NCBI GenBank assembly: GCA_937124585.1
Contig: CAKZKT010000071.1
Coordinates: 1-58,866 of the forward strand
DNA: 58,866 nucleotides
Direction of reading: 5' to 3'
DNA from: an uncultured Anaerolineae bacterium
GTDB taxonomy: Bacteria > Chloroflexota > Anaerolineae > CG2-30-64-16
The notes under the pieces were generated by a model. That model was given only the letters and a program-made list of their open reading frames with translations, searched no databases and had not been told where the DNA came from. Below, one piece after another: positions 35,172-43,288 of this stretch. How positions within the stretch are numbered: position 1 is the first letter of the stretch; each line of letters starts with the position of its first letter. A program made the position numbers and the translations under genes.

Positions 35172-36443
35172 ATGGCGCATCTTCAGCCTCAGACAAACCA
35201 TCATCACCTGATGGCCCTCTGTGCCATCAACGAGGCGGTGAACCGCTCGTTGGACGTGGATGCCGTGATGCAGCAGGCGCTGGAGCGGGTGCTGGACGTC
35301 CTGCAGCTCGACGCGGGGGATGTCCGGCTGATCGAGGACGGCAGGCTGGTGCTGAAGGCGGCGCGCGCCATCTCCCCGCAGTTCATCGCTGCCGAGCACG
35401 CCGTGCCCCTGGGCAGCTGTCAGTGTGGCCGGGCCGCGCAGTGCGGCGAGGTGATGCTGGTCGAAAATCTGAGCCGACACGCGCTGCCGCGCCACGCCTG
35501 CGCGCGCGAAGGCTTTGCCGCGGTGATCAGCGTGCCCGTGCAGACCACCGAGCGGGTGGTCGGCCTGATCCACGTCGGCAGCCGCACCCCGCGCACGTTC
35601 GATGCGGCCGACCGCGAGCTGCTGAAGGCGATCGGCCACCAGATCGGCGTGGCCATCGAGCGGGCCCAGCTGCACGAACAGCTGCGGGCCTTGAACGCCG
35701 CCCTGGAGGCGCGAGTGGCCGAGCGCACGGCCGAGCTGTTGGCAGCCAAGGCCGCGCTGGCGCAAAAGGCCGATGCCCTGCACCAGATGCTGTTGGAAGA
35801 GCGGCGCATCGAAGAGCGCACGCGCGCCCGCATCGCGCACGACCTGCACGACGGCGTGCAGCAGCTGATCGTCGCCGCGCTGTTCGAGACCCAGGCCGCG
35901 CGCGAGGTCCTGGCGACGCATCATGAGATCGCCGACCAACGGCTCGCGGCAGCCCAGGCGCTGCTGCGCCGCATCGAGGCCGAGATGCGCGATGCCATCT
36001 ACAGCCTGCGGCCGGTGGCGCTGGACGTGCATGGCCTGGTGCCTGCGTTGCGGGAGTGCGCGGCCGGCTTTAGCCGGGCCAGCGGCATCCCGTGCGACCT
36101 GCATGTCTCCGGCGCGCCGCGGCGTTTCGACCCCGATGCCGAGGTGGTGGCGTTTCGCATCGTCCAGGAAGCCCTCAACAACCTGAGCACCCACGCCCGC
36201 GCCGACCGGGCGGCAGTGACGGTCCATTTCGACGAACGGCAGGTGCGGGTGGAAGTGCGCGACAACGGCGTGGGCTTCCACCTGGCCGCGGTGGAGCAGC
36301 AGCCGCGCTCGCACCTGGGCCTGATCGGCATGCGCGAGCGGGCGGAAAGCGTGGGCGGCACGTTGGACATCTGGTCGCGGCCCGGGGGCGGTACGCGGGT
36401 GACCCTTCGCCTGCCCCTGCTGCCGGCGGAGGTGGGCAAATGA
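35172..36443 (+). CDS. GAF-domain sensor histidine kinase, NarL/DegS type
   Basis: 423 residues, cytoplasmic. GAF domain at 15-170 (DVDAVMQQALERVLDVLQL, CQCGRAAQCGEVMLVENL, VPVQTTERVVGLIHVG), with several Cys (residues about 79-88) that could bind a cofactor, then a coiled coil (LEARVAERTAELLAAKAAL), HisKA_3 with His in RARIAHDLHDGVQQL and an ATPase (EALNNLSTHARA, VRDNGVGF, GLIGMRERAESVGG). I start it at ATG 35172, just after the repeat array; the frame runs open through the repeats because their 46-bp units happen to lack stops in it. ATG 35211 is an alternative. It overlaps the regulator gene by 4 bp. Confidence 0.88.
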   Translation: MAHLQPQTNHHHLMALCAINEAVNRSLDVDAVMQQALERVLDVLQLDAGDVRLIEDGRLVLKAARAISPQFIAAEHAVPLGSCQCGRAAQCGEVMLVENLSRHALPRHACAREGFAAVISVPVQTTERVVGLIHVGSRTPRTFDAADRELLKAIGHQIGVAIERAQLHEQLRALNAALEARVAERTAELLAAKAALAQKADALHQMLLEERRIEERTRARIAHDLHDGVQQLIVAALFETQAAREVLATHHEIADQRLAAAQALLRRIEAEMRDAIYSLRPVALDVHGLVPALRECAAGFSRASGIPCDLHVSGAPRRFDPDAEVVAFRIVQEALNNLSTHARADRAAVTVHFDERQVRVEVRDNGVGFHLAAVEQQPRSHLGLIGMRERAESVGGTLDIWSRPGGGTRVTLRLPLLPAEVGK

Positions 36444-37084
36444 CGGACCGGCTTCGGGTGTTCCTGGTGGATGACCACCCCATCGTGCGTCAGGGCGTGC
36501 GCAGCGTGTTGGCCAACCACCCTGACATCGAGATCGTCGGCGAGGCCGACAGCGCGGCCACACTCTTTGCCCTGCTCCCCGAGCGCCAGCCGGACGTGCT
36601 CCTGCTGGACATCCGGATGCCGCGACAGAACGGCATCGAGATCACGCAGCGGGTGAAGCGGGAATGGCCGGCCGTCAAGGTCATCATCCTGACCACCTAC
36701 GAGGACGACGAGTACCTTTTCGGCGCGCTGCGCGCCGGCGCAGAGGGGTATCTGCTCAAGAGCGCTTCGCCGGAAGTGCTGGCCTCAGCCATCCGGCAGG
36801 TGGCCGCGGGGGAGCGGCTGCTCAGCCCGGCGCTGGTAGGCAAGTTGATGCGGGAGTTCGGCGAGCTTGCCAGGCACCAGGCGCAGATCGCGTTGGGCTT
36901 GAGCGAGCAGGAAATCGAGGTCCTGCGGCTGATCGCGGCCGGCGCGACCAACCGTGAGATCGCCGATCGGCTCTATTGGAGCGAAGCCACCGTGAAACGC
37001 AAGATCCAGGACATCCTGGAAAAGATGGGCGTTGCCAATCGCCCCCAGGCGGTTGCCGAAGCCGCCAAACGCGGGCTGCTCTAG
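36440..37084 (+). CDS. NarL/FixJ-family response regulator
   Basis: 214 residues. Receiver at 5-122 with Asp57 (VLLLDIRMPRQNG) and Lys in GYLLKSAS. The LuxR-type helix-turn-helix is at 150-210 (LSEQEIEVLRLIAAGATNRE, ATVKRKIQDILEKMG). Coupled to the GAF kinase by an ATGA overlap. The hydrogenase operon follows 407 bp later, so it is a candidate regulator of that operon, by position only. Confidence 0.92.
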   Translation: MTDRLRVFLVDDHPIVRQGVRSVLANHPDIEIVGEADSAATLFALLPERQPDVLLLDIRMPRQNGIEITQRVKREWPAVKVIILTTYEDDEYLFGALRAGAEGYLLKSASPEVLASAIRQVAAGERLLSPALVGKLMREFGELARHQAQIALGLSEQEIEVLRLIAAGATNREIADRLYWSEATVKRKIQDILEKMGVANRPQAVAEAAKRGLL

Positions 37085-37246
37085 CCTGCGTTGAGTAACA
37101 TTTGATACCTTTTCCCCGCAAATTGATCCCTTTGCACGTTTCTTTCCCGCGCCGTCTTTACTAGAATCTTCATAGCTCGGCGTATTGGGTCGAGCCAGCC
37201 GGCCCGACTTTGACCGCGATCTCGACGAGCATCGAGGGTCCCTCCG

Positions 37247-37441
37247 GTGATTTCTCAACCTCCTGGAGATCTTGCCTTGCGCCTGTTGCGGCTCGAGCAG
37301 CAGCTCGAGTCGTATCAACGCTTGCACGCCGAAGAGCTGGCTGCGCTGCGGCAGGCGCTGGCGCAGATGAAGGACGAAGTCCTGGCCTTGGTCTCACCGC
37401 CTGTCTCCCCGCAGCAAGGAGGTGAAACGTCCCCGAAATAG
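37247..37441 (+). CDS. Small coiled-coil protein, uncertain
   Basis: 64-residue frame from GTG 37247. Residues 10-45 form a heptad-patterned helix (LRLLRLEQQLESYQRLHAEE), which is unlike random translation. There is no good ribosome site. It ends 50 bp before the hydrogenase small subunit and could be a small accessory protein of that operon, or noise. No family recognised. The preceding 162 bp (37085-37246) hold no gene; CTAGAAT near 37161 might be a -10 box. Confidence 0.35.
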   Translation: MISQPPGDLALRLLRLEQQLESYQRLHAEELAALRQALAQMKDEVLALVSPPVSPQQGGETSPK

Positions 37442-37491
37442 CTTCGTCTCTCGCTTTGGCCCGGCCGTTTCGATTCGATGAGGAGGTGTTC

Positions 37492-38607
37492 ATGTTCGGT
37501 TCTCAATTGACCATCCAACAGCGCATGGCGCAGCGGGGGGTGTCACGTCGGGAATTCCTGAAGTTCTGCAGCGCCGTGGCCGCGACCCTGGCGCTGCCCA
37601 AAGCGATGGCCCCTCAAGTCGTCTATGCGCTGGAGCAGGCGGCCAGGCGGCCCCCGGTCGTCTGGCTGGAGTTCCAGGATTGCGCCGGCGACACCGAGTC
37701 CTTCCTGCGCGCCTCTCGGCCCACTGCAGCCGACGTCATCCTCGATACCATCTCGCTGGACTATCACGAGACGGTGATGGCGCCGTCGGGCAAACAGGCC
37801 GAGCGGTCGCTGCGGTCCACCGTTGACGCCGGCGGTCACATCGTGGTGGTCGAAGGCTCCATCCCCACCAAAGACGGCGGCGTCTACTGCACCATTGCCG
37901 GCCGCACGGCGCTGGACATCCTGGCCGATGCCACCCGCAAGGCGGTCGCGGTCATCGCAGTGGGCAGTTGCGCGACCTTCGGCGGCCTGCCGAAGGTGAC
38001 CCCGAACCCCACCGGCGCGGTGGGCGTGATGGATCTGGTCAAGCACATCCCGGTGGTCAACCTGTCGGGCTGCCCCATGAACGTGGTGAACTTCACCGCA
38101 CTGGTGGTGCACTATCTGACCTTCGGCACCTTCCCGGCCCTGGACCGCCTCAACCGGCCGCTGTTCGCGCACGGCCAGATCATCCACAACAACTGCGAGC
38201 GCCGCGCCCACTTCGACGCCGGCGAGTTCGTGCTGGCGTGGGGGGATGAGGGGCATCGCAAGGGCTGGTGCCTGTACAAGATGGGCTGCAAAGGGCCGGT
38301 GGCCACCTTCAACTGTCCGTCGGTGCGCTGGAACGACGGCGTGAACTGGCCCATCGGCGCCGGCCATCCGTGCATTGCCTGCGCCGCGCCCGACTTCTTC
38401 GAGCGCGAAGCGTATGCCGTGGTGGACATCCATGAGACCAATCCGCCTGCCTTCTATCCCTCGGTGGAGAAGCCGGCCGAACCGATCTCGGCCGGCGGCG
38501 CGGCGACCCTGGGCGCCGTGGGCGGGCTGATCGTGGGCGCCGGGATTGCCGCTGCGGTGGCCACGGCGCGGGGCAGCGGGAAGGCCCCGGCCGAATCGGC
38601 CGAGTAG
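37492..38607 (+). CDS. hybO: [NiFe] hydrogenase small subunit, Tat-exported, with Asp in proximal cluster motif
   Basis: 371 residues. Tat signal with SRREFLK at about 18-24, so the folded dimer is exported; a C-terminal hydrophobic helix (GAVGGLIVGAGIAAAVATA, about 343-361) anchors it. It carries the iron-sulfur relay. For the proximal cluster the usual CxGC is here DCAGDTES, Cys64 and Asp67, with the other ligands in VGSCATFG and NLSGCPMN. The distal cluster ligands are in HNNCERR, GWCLYKMGC, and the medial ones in TFNCPS and HPCIACAAP. ATG 37492 follows AGGAGG. It is first in an operon with the order small subunit, FeS protein, NrfD-like, large subunit, protease, as in E. coli hybOABCD. 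The Asp is discussed as a finding. Confidence 0.92.
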   Translation: MFGSQLTIQQRMAQRGVSRREFLKFCSAVAATLALPKAMAPQVVYALEQAARRPPVVWLEFQDCAGDTESFLRASRPTAADVILDTISLDYHETVMAPSGKQAERSLRSTVDAGGHIVVVEGSIPTKDGGVYCTIAGRTALDILADATRKAVAVIAVGSCATFGGLPKVTPNPTGAVGVMDLVKHIPVVNLSGCPMNVVNFTALVVHYLTFGTFPALDRLNRPLFAHGQIIHNNCERRAHFDAGEFVLAWGDEGHRKGWCLYKMGCKGPVATFNCPSVRWNDGVNWPIGAGHPCIACAAPDFFEREAYAVVDIHETNPPAFYPSVEKPAEPISAGGAATLGAVGGLIVGAGIAAAVATARGSGKAPAESAE

Positions 38608-38623
38608 GCCAGGGAGGCGCACC

Positions 38624-39574
38624 ATGTCCCTCAGCCGTAGAAGCTTTTTGAAACTGGCCGGGGTCGGCGCCGCCGGCCTGGCCGCTGCGTCGGCCGGCTC
38701 CCGCCCCGCGTCCGCCGCGTCGTCCATCGCCGACGCCGCCGGCCATCCATCCATGCTCTACGACACCACCCTTTGCGTCGGGTGCCGCGCCTGCCAGACC
38801 GCGTGCCGCTCCTGGAACGAGACGAAGCCCGAACGGGACCCGGCCGGCCTCTACGATGCGCCCACCGATCTGTCCGCCGATACGTGGACCGTGATCCAGT
38901 TGTACATTGACGAGAATCGGCCCAAGCCGGCCCCTGACCGCTCCAACTGGTCCTTCATCAAGCGCAACTGCATGCACTGCCTGGATCCGGCCTGCGTCTC
39001 GGCGTGCACGGTCGGCGCGCTGGAGAAGGACCCGGCCGGCCCCGTGACCTACAACCTGGACAAGTGCTTCGGCTGCCGCTACTGCATGGTGGCCTGCCCC
39101 TACCACGTCCCGCGCTACCAGTGGTGGACCACCGTGCCGCTGGTCCAGAAGTGCACCTTCTGCTTCGGCTACACCACCCTGGCCGGCGGGACGCATCCCA
39201 AGAACCGGCTGGCGCAGGGGAAGGGGCCGAACTGCGTGGAGGCATGTCCCACCGGCGCGCTGGTGTGGGGCACCCGGCAGCAGATGCTGGATGAGGCGCA
39301 CCGGCGCATCGCCGCGCATCCCGGCAAGTACCACGAGAACCGGGTGTACGGCGAGTTCGAAGGGGGCGGGACGTTGCAGCTTATCCTTTCGCACCTGCCG
39401 TTCGACAAGCTCGGCCTGCCGAGGCTGGATCCTCATCCCCTGCCCGAGCGCACGGCGCCCGCCAACCGGGCTGTGCCGTTCGTGGTCGTCGGCGTCAGCG
39501 CGCTGGCCACCGTCATCTACAACATCCGGAGTCGCTCCGAGCGCAGCGCGGATGCGCAGGAGGGTGACAGATGA
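38624..39574 (+). CDS. hybA: Tat-exported 4x[4Fe-4S] ferredoxin-like hydrogenase subunit (HybA-like)
   Basis: 316 residues. Tat signal SRRSFLK at 4-10, then four cysteine clusters: CVGCRACQTAC, CMHCLDPACVSAC, CFGCRYCMVACP and CTFCFGY with a later CVEACPTG. A hydrophobic helix near the C-terminus (AVPFVVVGVSALATVIYNI) anchors it. It would carry electrons from the hydrogenase dimer to the membrane subunit. AGGGAGG precedes the ATG, 16 bp after the small subunit stop, and its end overlaps the next start by 4 bp. Confidence 0.9.
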   Translation: MSLSRRSFLKLAGVGAAGLAAASAGSRPASAASSIADAAGHPSMLYDTTLCVGCRACQTACRSWNETKPERDPAGLYDAPTDLSADTWTVIQLYIDENRPKPAPDRSNWSFIKRNCMHCLDPACVSACTVGALEKDPAGPVTYNLDKCFGCRYCMVACPYHVPRYQWWTTVPLVQKCTFCFGYTTLAGGTHPKNRLAQGKGPNCVEACPTGALVWGTRQQMLDEAHRRIAAHPGKYHENRVYGEFEGGGTLQLILSHLPFDKLGLPRLDPHPLPERTAPANRAVPFVVVGVSALATVIYNIRSRSERSADAQEGDR

Positions 39575-40713
39575 ATGCCTCAACGTTGCAGCGCAGGTCC
39601 ACGGGACGGGCCATCAGCACGGCCATCCCGTTGGGCACCCTGATCCTGTTCGGCCTGGTGGCGCTGGGGGTGGTCGCCGCGGTGCTGCGCTACTCCCAGG
39701 GGCTGGGCGCGACCACCAATTTGAGAGATGACGTCTCCTGGGGCCTGTGGATCGGCCTGGACGTGATGGGCGGCGTGGCGCTGGCCGGCGGCGGCTTCAC
39801 CATGGCCGCCATCGTCTACATCTTCCGGGTCAAGCGCTTCTATCCCCTGGCGCGGCCGGCCATCCTCACCGCGTACGTGGGTTACATCCTGGCCGCGGGC
39901 TCCATCCTCTTCGACCTGGGCCGGCCGGAGCGGTTCTACCACTTTCTGATCTTCCGCAACGTGCACTCCATCATGTTCGAGGTCGCGATGAGCGTCTTCA
40001 GCTACCTCATCGTGCTGACCATCGAGAACAGCCAGTGGGTGGCCGAGCGCATCCGCTGGAAGTGGTGGCTGGGGGTCCTCCGCCGCGTGTTGCTGGTGTT
40101 CATCGTGCTGGGGATCATCATCTCCACCTTGCATCAATCCTCGCTGGGCGCGCTGTTTCTGATGTCGCCGCACCGGCTGCCCGCGGTGTGGTACACGCCC
40201 CTGCTGCCGGTGCTCTTCTACGTCTCGGCCATCATGGTGGGCATGGCCATGGTGATCGTCGAGTCGCTGCTCAGCGCGAGCGCGTTCCGCCGCAAGCCGG
40301 AGCTGCATCTGCTCGGCGAGCTGGGCGGGTGGCTGCGCTACGCCCTGGCGTTCTATCTGCTGCTGAAGGCGGCCGACATCGTGATCGGCGGGGATGTGGC
40401 CCGGCTAGTCACCAGCGGCACGGCCAGCCTCTTCTTTTGGCTGGAGGTGGGCTTCGGGGTGATCCTGCCGCTGATCCTGCTGAGCAGCTCGCGCATCCGA
40501 CGGAATCGCGTGACGCTGTTCCGCAGCGCGTTGCTGGTGGTGCTGGGCGTGCTGCTCAACCGCTTCAACGTGCTGTTCTTCGGCATGGGCGGCGTGATCT
40601 ACGCGCCCACCTGGATCGAGTTCGCCATCAGCGCCGGACTGACCTCGTTCGGCATCCTGATGTACATGTTCGCTGCCAAATACTTCCCGGTGCTGGATCA
40701 GCACCCGCATTGA
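39571..40713 (+). CDS. hybB: NrfD/HybB-like membrane subunit of hydrogenase
   Basis: 380 residues, about nine or ten hydrophobic helices (for example [54 protein letters not shown] and [15 protein letters not shown]). The pattern and the [15 protein letters not shown] segment are typical of NrfD/PsrC/HybB quinone-interacting proteins without haem. It would pass electrons from H2 oxidation to quinone, or in reverse. Coupled to hybA by an ATGA overlap; the large subunit follows after 17 bp. Confidence 0.92.
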   Translation: MNASTLQRRSTGRAISTAIPLGTLILFGLVALGVVAAVLRYSQGLGATTNLRDDVSWGLWIGLDVMGGVALAGGGFTMAAIVYIFRVKRFYPLARPAILTAYVGYILAAGSILFDLGRPERFYHFLIFRNVHSIMFEVAMSVFSYLIVLTIENSQWVAERIRWKWWLGVLRRVLLVFIVLGIIISTLHQSSLGALFLMSPHRLPAVWYTPLLPVLFYVSAIMVGMAMVIVESLLSASAFRRKPELHLLGELGGWLRYALAFYLLLKAADIVIGGDVARLVTSGTASLFFWLEVGFGVILPLILLSSSRIRRNRVTLFRSALLVVLGVLLNRFNVLFFGMGGVIYAPTWIEFAISAGLTSFGILMYMFAAKYFPVLDQHPH

Positions 40714-40730
40714 ACGGAGGAGAACTTGCT

Positions 40731-42467
40731 ATGGCAAAGATCGCGATAGATCCCGTGACCCGCATCGAAGGGCACCTCCGCATCGAGGTGGAGGTCAAGG
40801 ACGGCAAGGTGACCGACGCCTGGGCCTCCAGCACCATGTTCCGGGGGATCGAGACGATCCTGAAGGGCCGCGATCCGCGCGGGGCCTGGATGTTGACCCA
40901 GCGCATCTGCGGCGTCTGAACGTCGGTGCACGCCATCAGCTCCGTGCGAGCTGTCGAGAATGCCCTAGGGATCACGGTGCCGCCCAATGCCCGCATCCTG
41001 CGCAACCTGATCGGCGGCATCCAATACGTGCAGGATCACGTCATCCACTTCTATCACCTCCACGCGTTAGATTGGGTGGATATCGTCAGCGCCCTGGACG
41101 CCGACCCGGTGGCCACGGCCAGGCTGGCGCAATCCATCTCTGACTGGCCCACCAACAGCCCCGGCCACTTCAAGGCGGTCAAAGAACGGCTGGCTGCGTT
41201 CGTGCAGACGGGACAGCTCGGCCCCTTTGCCAACGCGTACTGGGGGCATCCCGCCTATAAGCTGCCGCCCGAGGCCAACCTGATGGCGGTGGCGCATTAC
41301 CTGGAGGCGCTGGACTGGCAGCGCGAGGTCATCAAGGCGCACGCCATCCTGGGCGCCAAAAACCCCCATTTGCAGACCTACCTGGTGGGCGGGATGTCCA
41401 CCGCCATTGATCCCGACAGCCAGTCGGCGCTGAACGCGGACAAGATCGCCCAGCTGAAGGGCTACTTCGCCAGGGCGCGTGCCTTTGTCGAGAACGTCTA
41501 TCTGCCCGATGTGCTGGCGGTGGCGCCGTTCTACCTGGATTGGGCCGGGCTCGGCGAGGGGATCGGCAACTTCCTGTCCTACGGCGAGTTCCCGCAGGCC
41601 GACGGCACGGATTTCCTGCCCGCAGGGGTCATCGTGAACCGCGACCTGGCGAACGTGCTCCCTGTGGATCACAAGAAGATCTCCGAGTACGTGTCGCACT
41701 CCTGGTATCAGTATGCCGCGGGCGACGTGGGCCTGCATCCGTGGGACGGCGAGACGACGCCCACCTACACCGGGCCGCAGCCACCCTACGAGTTCCTGAA
41801 CACCGGCCCCAACGACAAGTACTCGTGGATGAAGGCCCCGCGGCTGGACGACAAGCCCATGGAGGTGGGCCCGCTGGCCCGGATGCTGGTGGCCTATGCC
41901 AGGGGCCATCAGCAGGTGCAGGCGCTGGTGAACACGGCCCTGGACAGGCTCAGCGCGGCGGCCGGGGCGCGGCTCGGCCCCGAGGTGCTTTTCTCGACCC
42001 TGGGCCGCATCGCTGCCCGCTGCGTGGAGACGGTGGTGGTGGCCGGCCAGCTCGAAGCGTGGGTGGACGAGATGTCGGCCAACATCAAGGCGGGCGACAT
42101 CCGCATCCACGAGGGGAGCAAGTGGGATCCGGCCACGTGGCCTGCGGAGGCCAGGGGGTTCGGCTTTCACGAGGCCCCGCGCGGCGCGCTGGGACACTGG
42201 GTGCACATCAAGAACGGCAAGATCGCGAATTACCAGTGCGTGGTGCCCAGCACGTGGAACTGCTCCCCGCGCGATAACAAGGGCCAGCGCGGCCCCTACG
42301 AGGCCTCGCTGATCGGCACGCCCATCGCTGACCCGGAGATGCCGCTGGAGGTCCTGCGCACCATCCACTCGTTCGATCCGTGCATGGCGTGCGGCGTGCA
42401 CGTGGTGGATGCGATGGGCCGCGAGATCACGAGCATTATGGTCAATACGGCTCAGGCGTGTGGGTGA
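40731..42467 (+). CDS. hybC: [NiFe] hydrogenase large subunit with in-frame UGA in the L1 motif (possible selenoprotein)
   Basis: 578 codons if codon 63 (UGA, 40917-40919) is read through. Before it: [19 protein letters not shown] and TQRIC60GV. After it: [18 protein letters not shown] and an undisturbed frame to the end, including the L2 motif [10 protein letters not shown] (Cys551, Cys554) and a 21-residue C-terminal tail that the protease at 42651 would remove. The canonical L1 motif is RxCGxCxxxH, so UGA replaces exactly the second Cys, the one that bridges Ni and Fe. Either it encodes selenocysteine, or a one-base change (TGC or TGT to TGA) inactivated the gene or arose in sequencing. 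ATG 40731 has ACGGAGGAG upstream. If not read through, the product is a 62-residue fragment. Confidence 0.85.
40917..40919 (+). other. In-frame UGA at the position of L1 cysteine
   Basis: TGA between GGC-GTC and ACG-TCG-GTG-CAC. Translation on both sides aligns with RICGVxTSVHA of group 1 hydrogenases without a shift. It is the only stop in 579 codons of this frame. Confidence 0.95.
40937..40953 (+). promoter_or_regulatory. SECIS-like hairpin after UGA
   Basis: Stem CAGCTC (40937-40942) / GAGCTG (40948-40953), perfect 6 bp, loop CGTGC with G as second loop base. The loop begins 24 nt after the UGA. As I recall the bacterial SECIS rules (stem 4-16 bp, loop 3-14 nt, 16-37 nt from the UGA, early G in loop), it fits them. 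An alternative stem GCACG/CGTGC (40928-40932/40943-40947) competes. No folding calculation was done. Confidence 0.5.
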
Positions 42468-42468
42468 G

Positions 42469-42637
42469 GGGAAAGCGGCGTCACGACGCCGCAAGCCAAA
42501 ACGGGAAAGCGGCGTCACGACGCCGCAAGCCAAAACGGGAAAGCGGCGTCACGACGCCGCAAGCCAAAACGAGAAAGCGGCGTCACGACGCCGCAAGCCA
42601 AAACGAGAAAGCGGCGTCACGACGCCGCAAGCCAAAA
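42469..42637 (+). repeat. Five tandem 34-bp palindromic repeats between large subunit and protease genes
   Basis: Units start at 42469, 42503, 42537, 42571 and 42605 and are nearly identical: GGGAAAGC (GAGAAAGC in the last two), stem GGCGTC-AC-GACGCC, then GCAAGCCAAAAC. The array begins 1 bp after the large subunit stop and ends 3 bp before the ribosome binding site of the protease gene (GGAGG, 42640-42644). The same repeat frame occurs at 8126-8219. No spacers, so it is not a CRISPR array. Confidence 0.95.
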
Positions 42638-42650
42638 GATTGGAGGTTGG

Positions 42651-43235
42651 ATGCCAAGAGCGTTGATCCTGGGCGTCGGTAACTTGCTCCTGTCGGACGA
42701 GGGGGTCGGCGTCCAGGTGATTCAGCGGCTGCAGGAGCGCTACCGGTTGCCGGAGGACGTCCAGGTGCTGGACGGCGGCACCCTGGGCATGGACCTGCTG
42801 TACTACCTGGAGGGGGTGGAGACCCTGTTGATCGTGGATGCCGTGGAGACCGCAGGGCCGCCGGGCACGCTGATCCGCCTGGCGGGCAATGAGGTGCCGG
42901 CGTTCCTGTCGGTCAAGCTGTCGCCCCATCAGGTGGGGGTGCCCGATATGCTGTTTGCGGCCCGGCTCAAAGGCATCGAGCCGCCGGACATCGTGCTGTG
43001 GGGCGTGCAGCCGGGCTCGCTGGAGGTCGGCCTGGAGCTGTCGCCCCCGGTCGCCAGGCAGGTGGACGTGTTGGTGGAACGGCTGGCCGACGAGCTGGCA
43101 CAGCGCGGGATAGCGCCCGCTGCCCTGAAAATCATCGGGGAGGACGCCGAGGGCGCGGAGAACCTGAGAGTCTCCGCGATCTCTGCGCCCTCTGTGGTAA
43201 GATTCTCATCCGCCGTGGCACTGGCCGCGACATGA
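42651..43235 (+). CDS. hybD: Hydrogenase maturation protease (HybD/HyaD family)
   Basis: 194 residues. It would clip the C-terminal tail of the large subunit after nickel insertion. Family marks are ILGVGNLLLSDEGVGVQVI with the nickel-sensing Glu17, the Asp in VDAVETAGPPGT (about 62), and SPHQVGVPDMLF with the His ligand at about 89. The final 40 residues (IIGEDAEGAENLRVSAISAP onward) exceed the usual length; they are encoded by a stretch (CTCCGCGATCTCTGCGCCC, about 43174-43192) that looks like a dispersed low-complexity repeat, so the tail is probably not functional. The ATG follows GGAGG. Confidence 0.9.
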   Translation: MPRALILGVGNLLLSDEGVGVQVIQRLQERYRLPEDVQVLDGGTLGMDLLYYLEGVETLLIVDAVETAGPPGTLIRLAGNEVPAFLSVKLSPHQVGVPDMLFAARLKGIEPPDIVLWGVQPGSLEVGLELSPPVARQVDVLVERLADELAQRGIAPAALKIIGEDAEGAENLRVSAISAPSVVRFSSAVALAAT

Positions 43236-43288
43236 GCAACTGTACCGGAGTCTGCGCGAAGATGAGCCGGGAGGCGTCCTGAGCAGTC

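Noticed and set aside
39747-40919. Plus-strand frame ending in the hydrogenase N-terminus, as one fused gene
   Set aside because: Its first 320 codons are the shifted frame of the NrfD-like gene; only the part from ATG 40731 is real.
40926-42467. Independent large-subunit gene starting after the UGA
   Set aside because: It would lack the RIEGH segment and the first L1 Cys, has no ribosome site and the frame is continuous with the part before the UGA.
42469-42637. Second regular array as CRISPR
   Set aside because: Units are contiguous with no spacer sequence.
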